A stretch of 64,000 nucleotides of DNA from Pieris napi (taxonomy: Eukaryota > Arthropoda > Insecta > Lepidoptera > Pieridae). The position numbers and the translations under genes were made by a program. The stretch is taken from NCBI RefSeq assembly GCF_905475465.1, contig NC_062240.1, positions 9,005,001 to 9,069,000 of the forward strand, given 5' to 3'. Below the pieces are notes generated by a model. That model had not been told where the DNA came from, did no database searches, and worked only from the letters and a program-made list of their open reading frames with translations. Of the stretch, positions 47,471-59,039 are shown piece after piece (position 1 is the first letter of the stretch; each line of letters opens with the position of its first letter).

Positions 47471-47940
47471 ACAAATTGTCCGTATTGACTATAAACAAAT
47501 CAGTGTTGAATTTTTATCATATTATAATGCTAAGTGACACATTACCCTAAGTAGAATCCTGGGTTCGTATCATCGCAACAAATGATTGCTTTCATAGTGG
47601 TAGGCATAGAAGATCTCGTTTTATTGATAATGTTGATAATTGAATAAATTCAAGCGCATTTTTTTCCTAAATATATAAAAAGAAAGTGATTTTATAGAAA
47701 TTGCGATAGCCTATATAATAATAATAGCACTCTAATCGCCAATGCCATATATTCACTACACTAACATCTCTAACATAATCAAATTATGATGAAATAATCT
47801 ATATTTAAACGCCGGTCTGAGGCACTGGCTCCATCTATCGTGGGCTATATAAAAAAGCTCTGTATTTTTGGGTCTATATTCTTAGTAAAAAATCTACTCA
47901 AAATAATAAGAGATTATATTTTTTATTATATAAAAAAGTA
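47471..47940. other. AT-rich intergenic
   Basis: Nothing recognised before the LINE. Confidence 0.45.
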
Positions 47941-47954
47941 GATATACTACAAAT

Positions 47955-50900
47955 ATGGCCGTGTTGTGCCGGCTTATAGAATTGCACCTCCCCATCTCTA
48001 CCCGTGGGTGTCGTAAAAGGCGACTAAGGGATTTTTAAGGCGTAGGGCAGTGACGACCCCATCGCCCGCTGGTGGGATATTTGAACAATAACTATTTCCA
48101 CCAGCGCAGTCAGTTAGTCCAAGTAGTGGGAGTGTCATGCTGCGTAAGCAGCCGAATGAGCCGACACGACCGGGGTAATACCACTCTCCCATTGAAAAAA
48201 AGCGTGAAGTGGCCCACGCAGGACGTGTGTCGCGTTTCGTTTTATATTGTGGGATTCCCGGAAGCTCATTTCCTTCCTCTCCGAATCATCATGGCAGCGT
48301 TATTAAATAGAACTTTTTTACCCCAGGAGGGTACCTGCACTTCTAGTACAGGAGAATCCGTCCCTGGGTGTACTCACTCAGGCTGTCCCGCGTATTCTGG
48401 GGGGGACAAAATACCGCTCAACTGCAGAGGCAAATCTAGAAATAAACTCACGGTAACACAATTTAACACAGACTTTACTAATATTAGGGGGCTTCAATCT
48501 AATTTAAATCCCGTCCAGTTTCACCTCGAGACGGCTAAGCCGGCCTTATTGTTTCTAACGGAGACCAAGATAGTTCCCTCGTCTGTTGAACATTTGCACT
48601 ATCCAGGCTATTGTCTTGAGCATAATTTTAGGCCACAAGCCGGTGTATGCGTTTACATTCGTGAGGATATTAATTTCCGTCGCCTCTTACATTTGGAAGA
48701 ATCCGATCTTTCTACCTTGTGGGTACGCGTAGAATGTGCTGACCATCCCCGCATATACTGCTGCCTTTACAGGTCACACAGCGGCAACACCGAGGTCGAT
48801 CGACTTATAGAACATGTCCAAACTGCACTCGATTCCCTTCTGTCTCTATCGCCTGCTGAAGTCGTTATACTGGGTGATTTCAATGCCCATCATTCTGAGT
48901 GGTTAAATTCTCGTAGGACCGACTATTCGGGAAGAGGCTTCCATGATTTCGCTCTTGCATATGCTTTAACTCAACTGGTCACAACGCCTACGCGAATACC
49001 AGACCGAGCTGACCATCAGCCTTCGTTATTAGATCTTATGCTGACTTCTCACCCAGACTTCTATGAGGTTACTGTGGATGCTCCACTTGGGTCCTCCGAC
49101 CACTGCTTGGTGCGAACCGTTGTGCCAATTAGGCGTCGAACCCGCCCGCAGTTTTCGGAATGCCGTCGTGTCTGGCATTACAAATCGGCCAATTGGGATG
49201 ACATGCGTCATTTCTTTGCAGCATACCCATGGTTGCAAGTCTGCTTCAAGGGTAGTGATCCTGACGCCAGCGCTGAATCTGTCGCCGATGTGGTGCTACA
49301 AGCAATGGAACTCTATATCCCTTACTCTATGGTCCCCATTCGTGGTAAATCTCGGCCATGGTTTGGCCACTCTTGCAAAGAGGCTTCCCGTCTTAAGCTA
49401 GAGTACTATAAAATCTGGGCTCACGCAATGGCCATAAAGGATCCCGATGTAGCTCTCCATAAAAAGAAATTTAACGCAGCTACCCGAACCCTTAAACGAG
49501 AAATTTTTAAAGCAAAATCGGAACATATTGGCAGAATTGGTGAAAAGCTCGCGAAATTGCCCTCTGGAACTCGAGCCTTTTGGTCATTGGCGAAGGCAAC
49601 TCAGGGAAACTTTTGTCAGCCCTCTTTACCATCCTTGCGAAAGGAGGATGACTCGATGGCTCACTCGGCGAAAGAGAAAGCAGAGCTCCTTTGCTCTCTC
49701 TTTGCTTCTAACTCCACGCTCAATGACTCAGGGACCTTACCGCCCACTATTCCGCATTGCGGGTTTTCTATGCCTGAAGTTCGATTCGAACAGATTGGTG
49801 TGCGGAGGGCCTTAATCTCCCTTGATACCCACAAGTCAAGTGGTCCTGACGGCCTTCCCTCGATCGTTCTTAAGACCTGTGCTTCTGAGCTGACTCCGGT
49901 GCTTACACGGCTCTTTCGACTCTCGTACTCCTCGGGCGTAGTTCCAAGCTCATGGAAGACTGCGCATGTTCATCCCATTCCCAAAAAAGGTGACCGCTCT
50001 GAACCATCCAGCTACAGACCTATCGCAATCACTTCTTTATTTTCAAAGGTAATGGAGTCTATCATCAATAGGCAGCTCTTGCGATATCTGGAGGAGCACC
50101 AGCTAATTAGTGATCGTCAGTATGGCTTTCGCCGTGGCCGCTCGGCTGGTGATCTTCTTGCCTATCTAACTCATAGATGGGCCGAAGTTGTGGAAAGTAA
50201 GGGAGAGGCATTGGCCGCTAGCTTGGATATAGCTAAGGCCTTTGATAGGGTTTGGCATAGGGCGCTTCTTTCGAAACTACCGTCATACGGTTTGCCCGAT
50301 GGCTTATGCCGATGGCTGGCAAATTTTCTTGTAGGACGTAGCATTAAAGTCCTAGTTGACGGAGCGTGTTCCAATCCTAGACCCATCAATGCAGGCGTTC
50401 CGCAAGGTTGTGTCCTTTCGCCGACCCTGTTCGTTCTGCATATCAATGACCTGTTGAATATCGACAACATCCATTGCTATGCAGACGACAGTACCATCGA
50501 CACATTATATTCCGGCCATCCGAACATGTCTCGATCTGAAGTCGATGAGAGTCGCAACATACTTGTTCTCGAAATTGAGTCGATTCTGGAGAAGGTTTCT
50601 GTGTGGGGTAGTAACAACCTTGTTAAGTTTAATCCTACAAAGACTCAGGTTTGTTCGTTTTCTGCCAAGAAAGATCCTTTTGTCGTATCTCCCCAATTTG
50701 AAGGCGCTCTCCTTAGTTCGTCACACAGCCTCAGTATCCTTGGGGTTGGCATTTCGAAAGAAGTCCAATTTCGCAGTCATCTGGAAGAAAAAGCCAAACT
50801 GGCTTCCAAAAAGCTGGGTGTTTTGGGTAGGGCTAAGCAGTATTTCACTGAGGTGCAACGTATGCAGCTCTACAAAGCTCAAGTACGACCTCATATGGAA

Positions 50901-51425
50901 TACTGCTCGCATCTCTGGGCCGGTGCTCCCAAATACCAGCTTCTTCCTTTTGACCAAATTCAGCGAAGGGCTTGTCGAATTGTCAATCTCCAATGTCTTA
51001 CTGATCGGCTTGATTCTCTATCGCTACGCAGAGACATTGCGTCTCTTTGCGTTTTTTACAAAATTTATTACGGAGAGTGTTCTGAAGAATTGTTTGGGTT
51101 GATCCCTCCTGCCTCTTTTCAACACCGTACGAGCCGAACGACCTCTAAATTTCACCAGCATCATCTTGATGGTTGGAGGTCTTCCACGGTCCGCTTCACT
51201 AGGCATTTTCTTTTGCGAACTAGCGAACTGTGGAATCGGCTCCCGGGGGGGGTCTTCCCTCAGAGATACGACCTCCAAATTTTTAAAAAACGAGCCTACT
51301 CCTCCCTCAAAGGCCGGAAACGCACCCACTAAAATGGGTGTCTATGGGCTGCGTGGACTACCCTTTTTGGTCTTCCCGCAAGCTCGTTTGCCCCCCTATT
51401 ATATAAAAAAAAAAAAAAAAAAAAA
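47955..51425 (+). mobile_element. near-intact non-LTR retrotransposon (Jockey/CR1 group)
   Basis: The leader carries the motif CCCGTGGGTGTCGTAAAAGG and GCGACTAAGGGAT, which I associate with 5' ends of lepidopteran LINEs. It is followed by one long ORF, a short 3' UTR (CTCGTTTGCCCCCCTATTAT) and a 22-nt poly(A) run. No separate ORF1 (gag) is present. Target duplications are not obvious in the flanking AT-rich DNA, so the 5' boundary is approximate. Confidence 0.8.
48072..51332 (+). CDS. LINE endonuclease/reverse transcriptase polyprotein
   Basis: The 1,086-codon frame is unbroken; a better start may be the ATG at 48291 (MAALLNRTFLP, 1,013 residues), since the first 73 residues overlap leader-like sequence. 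Counting from 48072, the AP-type endonuclease spans about 130-350, with NIRGLQSN (137), TETK (163, catalytic Glu), LGDFNAHH (267) and SSDHCLV (341, the Asp-His pair). The reverse transcriptase spans about 580-880, with SSGPDGLP (589), YGFRRGRSA (684), SLDIAKAFDRVWH (717), GVPQGCVLSPTLF (775) and catalytic YADD (803). The C-terminal region ends LKGRKRTH. It nicks target DNA and copies its own RNA in the nucleus. The family usually has a separate nucleic-acid-binding ORF1, not seen here. All key catalytic residues are present, so the copy looks recent. ORFs on the other strand and frames over this span are shadows. Confidence 0.92.
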   Translation: MGYLNNNYFHQRSQLVQVVGVSCCVSSRMSRHDRGNTTLPLKKSVKWPTQDVCRVSFYIVGFPEAHFLPLRIIMAALLNRTFLPQEGTCTSSTGESVPGCTHSGCPAYSGGDKIPLNCRGKSRNKLTVTQFNTDFTNIRGLQSNLNPVQFHLETAKPALLFLTETKIVPSSVEHLHYPGYCLEHNFRPQAGVCVYIREDINFRRLLHLEESDLSTLWVRVECADHPRIYCCLYRSHSGNTEVDRLIEHVQTALDSLLSLSPAEVVILGDFNAHHSEWLNSRRTDYSGRGFHDFALAYALTQLVTTPTRIPDRADHQPSLLDLMLTSHPDFYEVTVDAPLGSSDHCLVRTVVPIRRRTRPQFSECRRVWHYKSANWDDMRHFFAAYPWLQVCFKGSDPDASAESVADVVLQAMELYIPYSMVPIRGKSRPWFGHSCKEASRLKLEYYKIWAHAMAIKDPDVALHKKKFNAATRTLKREIFKAKSEHIGRIGEKLAKLPSGTRAFWSLAKATQGNFCQPSLPSLRKEDDSMAHSAKEKAELLCSLFASNSTLNDSGTLPPTIPHCGFSMPEVRFEQIGVRRALISLDTHKSSGPDGLPSIVLKTCASELTPVLTRLFRLSYSSGVVPSSWKTAHVHPIPKKGDRSEPSSYRPIAITSLFSKVMESIINRQLLRYLEEHQLISDRQYGFRRGRSAGDLLAYLTHRWAEVVESKGEALAASLDIAKAFDRVWHRALLSKLPSYGLPDGLCRWLANFLVGRSIKVLVDGACSNPRPINAGVPQGCVLSPTLFVLHINDLLNIDNIHCYADDSTIDTLYSGHPNMSRSEVDESRNILVLEIESILEKVSVWGSNNLVKFNPTKTQVCSFSAKKDPFVVSPQFEGALLSSSHSLSILGVGISKEVQFRSHLEEKAKLASKKLGVLGRAKQYFTEVQRMQLYKAQVRPHMEYCSHLWAGAPKYQLLPFDQIQRRACRIVNLQCLTDRLDSLSLRRDIASLCVFYKIYYGECSEELFGLIPPASFQHRTSRTTSKFHQHHLDGWRSSTVRFTRHFLLRTSELWNRLPGGVFPQRYDLQIFKKRAYSSLKGRKRTH

Positions 51426-52109
51426 TATTTTTATAAATAAAAAGTATACAATTACTTGTAAATTTATACAGCTTTAAAAATTTAAATATTCTTTATAAAA
51501 TTATTATAAGCTTAGCAAATAAGGCAAGTAATATACTGTATACTAACTATAAATACTTCCGTAGCAGTAGATTACGCAGCGTCGCCCAAATTTGACATGA
51601 ATTTATGTGTAAACGTCACAGACCCAGCCATTAGTGCTGCTAATGCTGCCATTACCGGCGGGGGGCGACATCTGCCGCTTGTTTTAGCTAATTTATTGCC
51701 CAAGAACCCGTAAGGTATATAGTTCTAAGGACAAGACGAAGTAAAACATTTTCCTTAGTAAATAGTACATATATGAGGTGTATTACAGTAATACAATGTA
51801 TAAGAGCATCAAAATACTATTAATGAAACTGCTTTTTTTGTCGTAGTTAATTATAATATTGTACATTTTTTGTATTTACTTTAACTATTGAGTTTATAAG
51901 GAAGTAGTTCAGCGCCTTCAGGCATCAAGTTTAAACCCGTTAGTGGTTTATTTGTGTTTTCTGTACTTTTACTAAATATATATATAAACAAGCTATAATA
52001 AATAAAAACCGGTTTGATCTCCGAGTGAAGTATTTTCAAATTAAATGCTATAAAAACTTATCGAATATAAAGAGTAGGTACCTTCCATGTGCTTTATTAA
52101 AAATTAAAT
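51426..52109. promoter_or_regulatory. intergenic with a homeodomain-site-rich GC patch
   Basis: 51560-51720 is repeat-free: GATTACGCAGCGTCGCCC, CAGCCATTAGTGCTGCTAAT, ATTACCGGCGGGGGGCGAC and TAGCTAATTTATTG. This suggests an enhancer; the rest is AT-rich. Confidence 0.35.
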
Positions 52110-52393
52110 AAACCTTTTTAGGTCTGGGCCTCAGATGTCTGTTTTTGTTTCATGATCATTTGTCAAACTAATAGGCAAAGACGTGATCAGCAGCATAACA
52201 GATCCTGTGCCTAACACACGCCGTCGACTTTTTGGGTCCAAGCAATCCGGTTTCTTCACGATGTTTTCCTTCACCGTTCGAGCGAATACTAAATGTGCAC
52301 ATAGACAGAAAGGCCATTGGTACACAGCCGGGGATCGAACCTACGACCTCAGGGATGAGAGTCGTACGCTGAAGCCACTAGGCCAACGCTACT
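52110..52393 (-). mobile_element. tRNA-derived SINE (family A)
   Basis: Minus strand head AGTAGCGTTGGCCTAGTGGC, box B GGTTCGATCCC, tail GAGGCCCAGACCTAAAAAGG. Confidence 0.85.
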
Positions 52394-53267
52394 TTAATAT
52401 CTCTAATATGCATTTGCTATATTATTTGTATATATATTCGCTAAAAATACTCATTAGGCAACAGGTATTTCAATGACGTTTGTTAACGGCATAATCAGTG
52501 GGCATTGGATCGCTAATCCAGATTTACGTTCCCGGATTAAGGTGAATTACACGTTTATAGGCCATAAAGAGTGATCCAGTGGCGTGCAGCCACTTTAGAT
52601 ATAGTTACGATTTGGGTTCGCTGTATACAGAGTGTGTATAAATTTTTCGGTTTTTTAAATTGTAATGAATCGATTCAAAATAACTTTAGGTTGCAATAGA
52701 AATGATGGTATATTTAATACTGTATTTATATAAAAAAGTTAAGTTCTTTAGATCTTACAAAGACATTTATGCGTTACAAAAAAAAAACTATTTTAATTTA
52801 CCACAATTAATTTCTTTCTAGTTATGTATGTTGGTATTAAAAGCTTTATTAGCAATAATTAATAAAACTCTACATCAAAGTATTTAAAAAAGATTTATAT
52901 TACAATCGTATTATTTGTGAACACGCTGTATAGAAGCAGGACAGTAGTTAGCAGGCTCGCATCTCGTTGGGTGCGAATTATGGCCACCGCCCACACGACG
53001 CGGCGTCGCACGTTCTCCTCTCCTAAATGAATGAGCCATTCAATCATTCCAAACTTAATTTTGTTTACTTTTAAATTACAAAAATACTATCGTTCTTGAA
53101 GAAGTAAAAAAGGAGTAGGTTGCTTAATCAAGTGATATATCTTTCCAAGTATCTACAATAGTAAAATATACGTAAGTTTAGCATGGGAATACAATATAGA
53201 ATATAAATTTATTAATCTGTAAGAATATAGACAGATACAGCTTACAAATTAAATATTTTTTTTTTAA
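52394..53267. other. intergenic with a GC-richer patch
   Basis: 52930-53030 is repeat-free and CpG-rich (ACACGACGCGGCGTCGCACG, partly self-complementary); possible regulatory site. Confidence 0.35.
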
Positions 53268-53490
53268 TTTTTTTTTATATAGAAGCATGTTAAGTGATGG
53301 ATATTCGCAAAGTCAGAGGGCTTGCAAGTGCGTTGCCGGCCTGTAAAAAATTTATTGAATTGATCGACACTAAGTTGGATTGGTTCGGAAATACTTCAGT
53401 GAGTAGGTGGTTCCACATAGTGTTGGTGCGCGGCAAAAACTACTTAAGAAACGCTCAGTTGTGAAACGATGGACGTCGAAGTGAAGATGA
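53268..53490 (-). repeat. 5'-truncated LINE tail retaining the end of the RT ORF
   Basis: The minus-strand frame PRTNTMWNHLLTEVF corresponds to the 'LRTSELWNRLPGGVF' region of the 48-kb LINE protein. The GCCGGCAACGCACTTGCAAG tail and A-run follow. Confidence 0.72.
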
Positions 53491-54120
53491 TCTAAAAATT
53501 GTATAGCTTAAATATGGTCATTGCAGACCGAAGCGTCATGTCATAAATAGCTATTACCGGAGTTTGGAGAAAGGACTCTTTTAACAGTCCTACCGAAAAT
53601 CTACATGAAATATCCTAAATATTCGTCATTAGGGGTTTCTATAAATTCAACATTAACTGTCAAACTGTTTCTCTGCATTGGGGAAAAAAATAATACGATT
53701 GTAATATAAAGAAAAGGATTCAAAATGCAATTTTAAAACCATAATTTGGACATTATATTTAAGATAATAAAACTATATGCACTAAACACAACGATGCATA
53801 TAATTACATATACATAACATAATATATATAATACTTTATGAGACAATGTAGCGTTAATGTCGTCGTAAAGATTATGTCGCTTCGTTTTATGTTTCATATT
53901 TTTGCAGTTTACCAATCTATGTCTTAGAAGAATATATTTTTAGATATAAATTAATGAAGAATTATCTGTTGCCAGAACAACCATGTAAGATAAAAAATTG
54001 TCACAGAAATCATAACATTGAAAACTGTAAAGGTCCTATTTTTGCGTCTACACTTTATAATTGATTCTTCACTTATTAATTCCATAAAGCAATTACTAAA
54101 ATTATTATAAAAATAAAAAT
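53491..54120. other. AT-rich intergenic
   Basis: Nothing recognised. Confidence 0.45.
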
Positions 54121-54439
54121 AAATCAGTGGCGCTACAACCTGTTTTAGGTCTGGCCCTCAGATTTCTGTATCTGTTTCATGATCATTTGTTAATCTAATA
54201 GGCAAGTACCTACGTGATTAATGATTTTTGAATTTGAAGTTGTAGGTGATCAGCCTCCTGTACCTGACGCACGCCGTCGACTTTTTGGGTCTAAGGCAGG
54301 CCGGTTTCCTCACTATATCTTCCTTCACCGTTCGAGCGAATGTTAAGTGCGCACATAGAAAGAAAGTCCATTGGTACACAGCCGGGGTTTGAAACTACGA
54401 CCTCAGGGATGATAGTCACACGTGGCTTCAGACTGCTCT
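54121..54439 (-). mobile_element. tRNA-derived SINE (family A) with a roughly 40-bp internal insertion
   Basis: Standard 3' body (CAGACCTAAAACAGGTTGTA). The normal GGCAAGTAGGTGATCAGCC junction is interrupted after GGCAAGTA by AT-rich sequence (about 54205-54245). The 5' head is decayed. Confidence 0.75.
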
Positions 54440-56086
54440 AAAAATTTAAATTATTATACTCCTATCCCAATTCTCGGAAGTCACAACCAATAATTATCAG
54501 AAAAAACGTAAACAATACCAGAAAAAGTCCTTATTTGAGAAAAATATTTCTTAAATTTAATGTTAAAACGCAAAACCATAAAGATGCTCGCCGGTGATTT
54601 TAATTCGAAATCGCGACATCCGTGGGCTGAAGGCAAGTAGCACAAATCGTGGAAAAATAAAGAAGTAAAAACGACAAGACGTTATTTGCATCCCGCTAAT
54701 GGTCGCTGCCGTAATGCGGGGGCAGATGAACAAATATTGCTTTATCCACAATTTATTCTTACCGGTTTTATACGCGAGGGAAACTCGAGTAATGGTGGCA
54801 TTTAGGTCTTTAAATCGCAAATTATTCCGCGTAATCGAGTGACCTTATTTCGTTATTTGTATTGTTTGTGGGTTGTTATCGAAACGTGATTAAAGGCGAT
54901 AGAATTATTGGAGTTTTTGTATTTAATCTGTTGTCATTGGCAGTTTTTGTTTAAATTATAAGGTGAAATGGATAAAAGAGGTATTGAAAAATGTTTTGCT
55001 ACACGGGGATGTTGAAATTTGGAATGAGAATAGAGGAGGGTTCTTATAGCTTCTTAATTAGTTTTTTACAGTTTTATTAGAAGATATATCAAGAACTCAT
55101 CACACGTTTAGTAAAATGATATTTTATCAGTCTTTTTTTAAGTTTACATTATGTTTATTTATTATTCGGATACAATCTCGTAATAAAATACGGACTTGGA
55201 TTCCATATTGAAGAATTTAAATTTAAATTTGAATTCATATATGTATGATTTCCCTGCACTCAGAGATGTGAATGTTTTTGTGATTCATGGAAAAATTGTC
55301 GCTTATCTAAATAGTACGCTCGTGCAATTTTCCTGTTCCACCTTCTTACTTTACGTTTTTCCTGGGGAAGTTCGTTCGCGCGAAAACGACTCTTTGTAAT
55401 CGAGTGTAGCAATCTACCGCCCTCTATCTCCTCACATGGAAACATTTTGCAACAAAACAAAGGAGCCCAATGCATTTTCCTAAATTATACGAAAAAAATG
55501 TAAATTAAAATAACTCTCAAATCCCAACTCAACCGTGTCAGAGCTTAATCCGCGAAGTGACAACGGCATTCTGACGAGGCGCCAGAGCTGGGAATTATTA
55601 AAACGAACGCCAACTTTTTCACTAAGCCCGTCGCAAAGCCGTTTCAATTGCGCTGCGCTGAAGATAATTCCGACTGACGTCATCTTTTTTTGAAATTCTC
55701 GACTCGGCTACGTTTCTCTGTGCAGCAATTATAACATTTCCACCGACTAGGAAAAACAGAAACACGTGAGAGCGCGTCGGATCGTACCGTTAGTAATTTA
55801 AATTTAGATGGAAATTTAATGATGCATTCACAAAGGGCGCTCGTAAAGTTGGTTGCGAGATATTTTTTTACGAGGATCTCGCGAACTATTGCGCGCTTAA
55901 CGACTCCGAAGCAAGATCGCCCTCGCTTTAATGAGCGCCCGATAAACATGTAAACTGCCTCGACCTTATTTAATGTTGATGAAATGGCTGAAAACAGATT
56001 CATTAATGCGACAACAAGTGTTTCTATCAACGAATGCTATCACAATTTACACGAACGTGCTCCCATTACGCCTTTAGATGTTATGT
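54440..56086. promoter_or_regulatory. repeat-free 1.5-kb region with GC-richer blocks
   Basis: 54560-54860 (CCCGCTAATGGTCGCTGCCG, GCGTAATCGAGTGACC) and 55500-56040 (GCGCCAGAGCTGGGAATT, CGTGAGAGCGCGTCGGATCG, AATGAGCGCCCGATAAAC) have mixed composition and no repeats. ORFs of 67-116 codons on the minus strand have no recognisable domain. Candidate enhancer cluster, less likely exons of an unknown gene. Confidence 0.38.
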
Positions 56087-56250
56087 TTACATTAATGCAC
56101 ATTTGCTCGAACGGTGAAGGAAAACATCGTGAGGAAACCAACATGTCTTAGACCCAAAAAGTCAACGTATTAGATTTAAAAATGATCATGAAAGAGATTC
56201 AGAAATCTGAGGTCAAGTCCTAAAGAGGTTGTAGCGCCACTGATTTTTTT
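56087..56250 (+). mobile_element. tRNA-derived SINE (family A), 5'-truncated
   Basis: It begins at TTTGCTCGAACGGTGAAGGA and lacks the tRNA head. Tail TAAAGAGGTTGTAGCGCCAC. Confidence 0.75.
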
Positions 56251-56644
56251 TACATTAATGAAATAATTGTAGCCTATTTCTTGATACGAACTAAAATTTT
56301 TAACTACACTAATATTTTTAATTCAATTAATTTTACTAATTACTGCCGACGATTCGATGCTTGTATCGTACCAACAAATTGATACTGACTATGTAAAGAT
56401 CGCTGGTGTTTTCCGAGCAGGTAGTAAATGAGCTCGGCTAGCCATGTTTAATATATGAGGGCAAGCGACGCAGCGTGGGTAAACATGACTCAACCTTAGC
56501 TCCTGTGGAAGCTGTTTGTTCACCGTAGTCTCGAGAGAAAATATGTTTGCTCTGCATACCTAACTGCAACGCCAGCCATGCCCGCTTTCCTTGACATGTT
56601 TTCTTACATTCAAAATATGTAAGGTTAGATATGGATTCATTTGC
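56251..56644. other. intergenic
   Basis: 56440-56590 is slightly GC-richer; nothing recognised. Confidence 0.4.
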
Positions 56645-56685
56645 GATTTTAAATGTGAATATACCCTATATTCACATTTAAAATC
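56645..56685. repeat. perfect 19-bp inverted repeat with a 3-nt loop
   Basis: GATTTTAAATGTGAATATA, loop CCC, then the exact reverse complement at 56667-56685. No T-run follows, and eukaryotic Pol II does not use such terminators. Confidence 0.85.
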
Positions 56686-56749
56686 TAAAGTAATCTAAGT
56701 TTAAACTAAGACATTTCCGGACAACTTAACTTCAGTCACATCAAAATCA

Positions 56750-56945
56750 AAATACGTTTATTCAATTTAGATGCGTCTTAGGGCATGCTTATGAATGTCA
56801 AAAACGTTTACAAAATTCGCGAAAGAGCAAGAATACGCCATGTGTTCGCAAACCTACCAGGAGGACTTGTTCTGAGGAGAACGGGCAAGAAACTCAGCAA
56901 GTTTTACCGTCCCTCTACATTACAATTATTCAAAGGAAAATGTCA
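56750..56945 (-). repeat. retroelement 3' tail (copy 2 of the 620-805 repeat)
   Basis: Same landmarks as 620-805 in reverse: ATACGTTTATTCAATTTAG, AAACGTTTACAAAATTCGCG, GGGCAAGAAACTC. Confidence 0.6.
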
Positions 56946-56997
56946 TAAACCATATCGAAAAGACCGACGTGGAAGAGGACTTTGATTAATAAACTTA

Positions 56998-57180
56998 AAC
57001 CAAAATAACTTTATTCAAATAGGTAAACAAGTACACTTATGAACGTCAACAGAAAAGATGTTAAATTGATTCTGAATTTACATTTACAACCAGTTCGCAA
57101 GCCAAGGGCGTAGAGCGGGAAAGAAGAACTGGCAAGAAACTCCGCCACTCTTTTTAATCGCCAAGTTTTGAGTCATACAA
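56998..57180 (-). repeat. related retroelement 3' tail
   Basis: TAACTTTATTCAAATAGGTA, TTATGAACGTCAACAG, GGCAAGAAACTCCGCCACTC. It lies 50 bp from the preceding repeat in the same orientation and matches the split copy at 16195-16558. Confidence 0.6.
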
Positions 57181-59039
57181 ATTGCTTAAACTGGAGCAAA
57201 TCAATCCCAAGGATTAGGATCACTTAAATAATCGTCAAATTTATAAAAACTTTATTGATTAATTTATGTTTTACGAGAGTTATACAATGTTGTTATAAAC
57301 GATTCGAACTCAATAAAAAACAAATGAATTCATAAATATTATAGTATTTTTTATCTCGTATATGATTCTGAAAGGAACAAGAACAAGAGAAGACCCTTAT
57401 CTCATCATATCGACGTCGTTAACCGCGATCAATATTAAAAATCATAACCGATGTTTGTTGAAGTGCTGAGCTGCGAGCTATAATCCTCTCGGTACAGCTC
57501 CACTTAACAAACGTATAAATAATATTCAAGGAGGGAACATATTCAAGGGTAGTGAGGGTAGTTTGACGGCGTAACGAATCGAAAAACCAAATCATCGAGT
57601 AGCACCCCTGCTACACGGCTACATGATAGTTTACAACTGATGGCATGGAGACTTCATTGAACTCATAATTTTCGAAAACTATATAAATGACGTCGGCTAT
57701 ACCAGAGTAGTCAATAAGATGCAGGGCCTTCGGGTTTTACTCCAAGCTAACATGTAGAGTCATTGTAGGCCCCATACTGAAACTATTTTTCTAGCAACAG
57801 AAATGAGCAGACAATTTGAATAAAGTGCTAAACACCGCCCATGGGTTGCAACACGGAGGATTTCGGTTGTGTTTCCGGCCTTTAAGACTTTTGAGTAACT
57901 TTGATATTGTTAAGTCAAGGTATTTCAATTGTACCTTAACGGTCTAAGGTCAATAAATAATACCGTTTCAGGAAAATTAGTTAAAATTAAAAATATGCGC
58001 GTATTGTCTAGTATAATATTCATTCAAAATATAAATAAGTAAAACTTCTGGCCTTATCATACTACCCTATACAAATGGCAGCATCCTACTACTTTTTGGG
58101 CGATCCGTAGGTTCGTTTGCAGTAGGTATATCATGAAAAAAAACAACAAATAAACATTTATTGATAAATGTTGATCTATATAATTAAAGTAATTCATTGA
58201 AAAATTATTTAAATATATGTAATTAATAACATCTTAAAATAATTATCGTACACGTATTGTAACGACGACATTTTTGTGACGACTCTATAACATTCTGTTC
58301 CCACAAATCTTTAGGGCTGCCCTTAGTGGTCTGTCGAGAGTGCTCGTAGAAGTTTTTTATATATTTTAATTTTAATTTCATATCGGGTGCTAATGGCGGG
58401 GCCGCAGCCCTGCGTGCCGAATCGAGCCAAATGTATTCATGCCGTAATAAAACTTAATGTAGCGGGTGAACTAATATTGTTTTATTCAATATTTAACTTT
58501 CAAATAGAAATTTGAGCAATTTTTGCGATTCATAAATTTTGGGATAGGGAAAGGCGAGATTTATCGTTCATGTAAGTGCAGCTTCCGGTATTGGCTCCAC
58601 TTGTCATTGGTTATTGATTTTTTGAGATGAGTTTATTGTTTCTTGATTTGTACTTTACTTCAAGTCTACGAAATAAAGGTCATAGACATTTTATAGTCTT
58701 ATAAAACTATGTTTTAAGATTGATTCGTTTACTGTTATGTCAACTGTTGTTTTAAGTTTGTTTGTGGATTCAAAAAGTACGGTTCATGGGCTCTTAGCTT
58801 TACAAAGACAAGAGTGTATCGTTTTATTATTTTAGTATTTAACACAAAATTTATTGGTTATAGTATCTTTATTTCTGTTACAACTTAAAAAAAAAAGGAA
58901 AACAACAACATGAAATATGATTAATAAATATAGATAACATGATGAAATGTTCGTTTAATCGAGTTCGTTTATCCAGTATGACATAGTAAACTGATTAAAA
59001 GATAGTGTTTCAAATAACCTATAATCCTTTGACCCTCGT
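57181..59039. other. intergenic
   Basis: No repeat family or gene recognised. 58380-58450 is GC-richer (GCTAATGGCGGGGCCGCAGC). Confidence 0.4.

Noticed and set aside
50171..51329. Minus-strand and alternative-frame ORFs across the LINE
   Set aside because: Shadows of the reverse-transcriptase frame.
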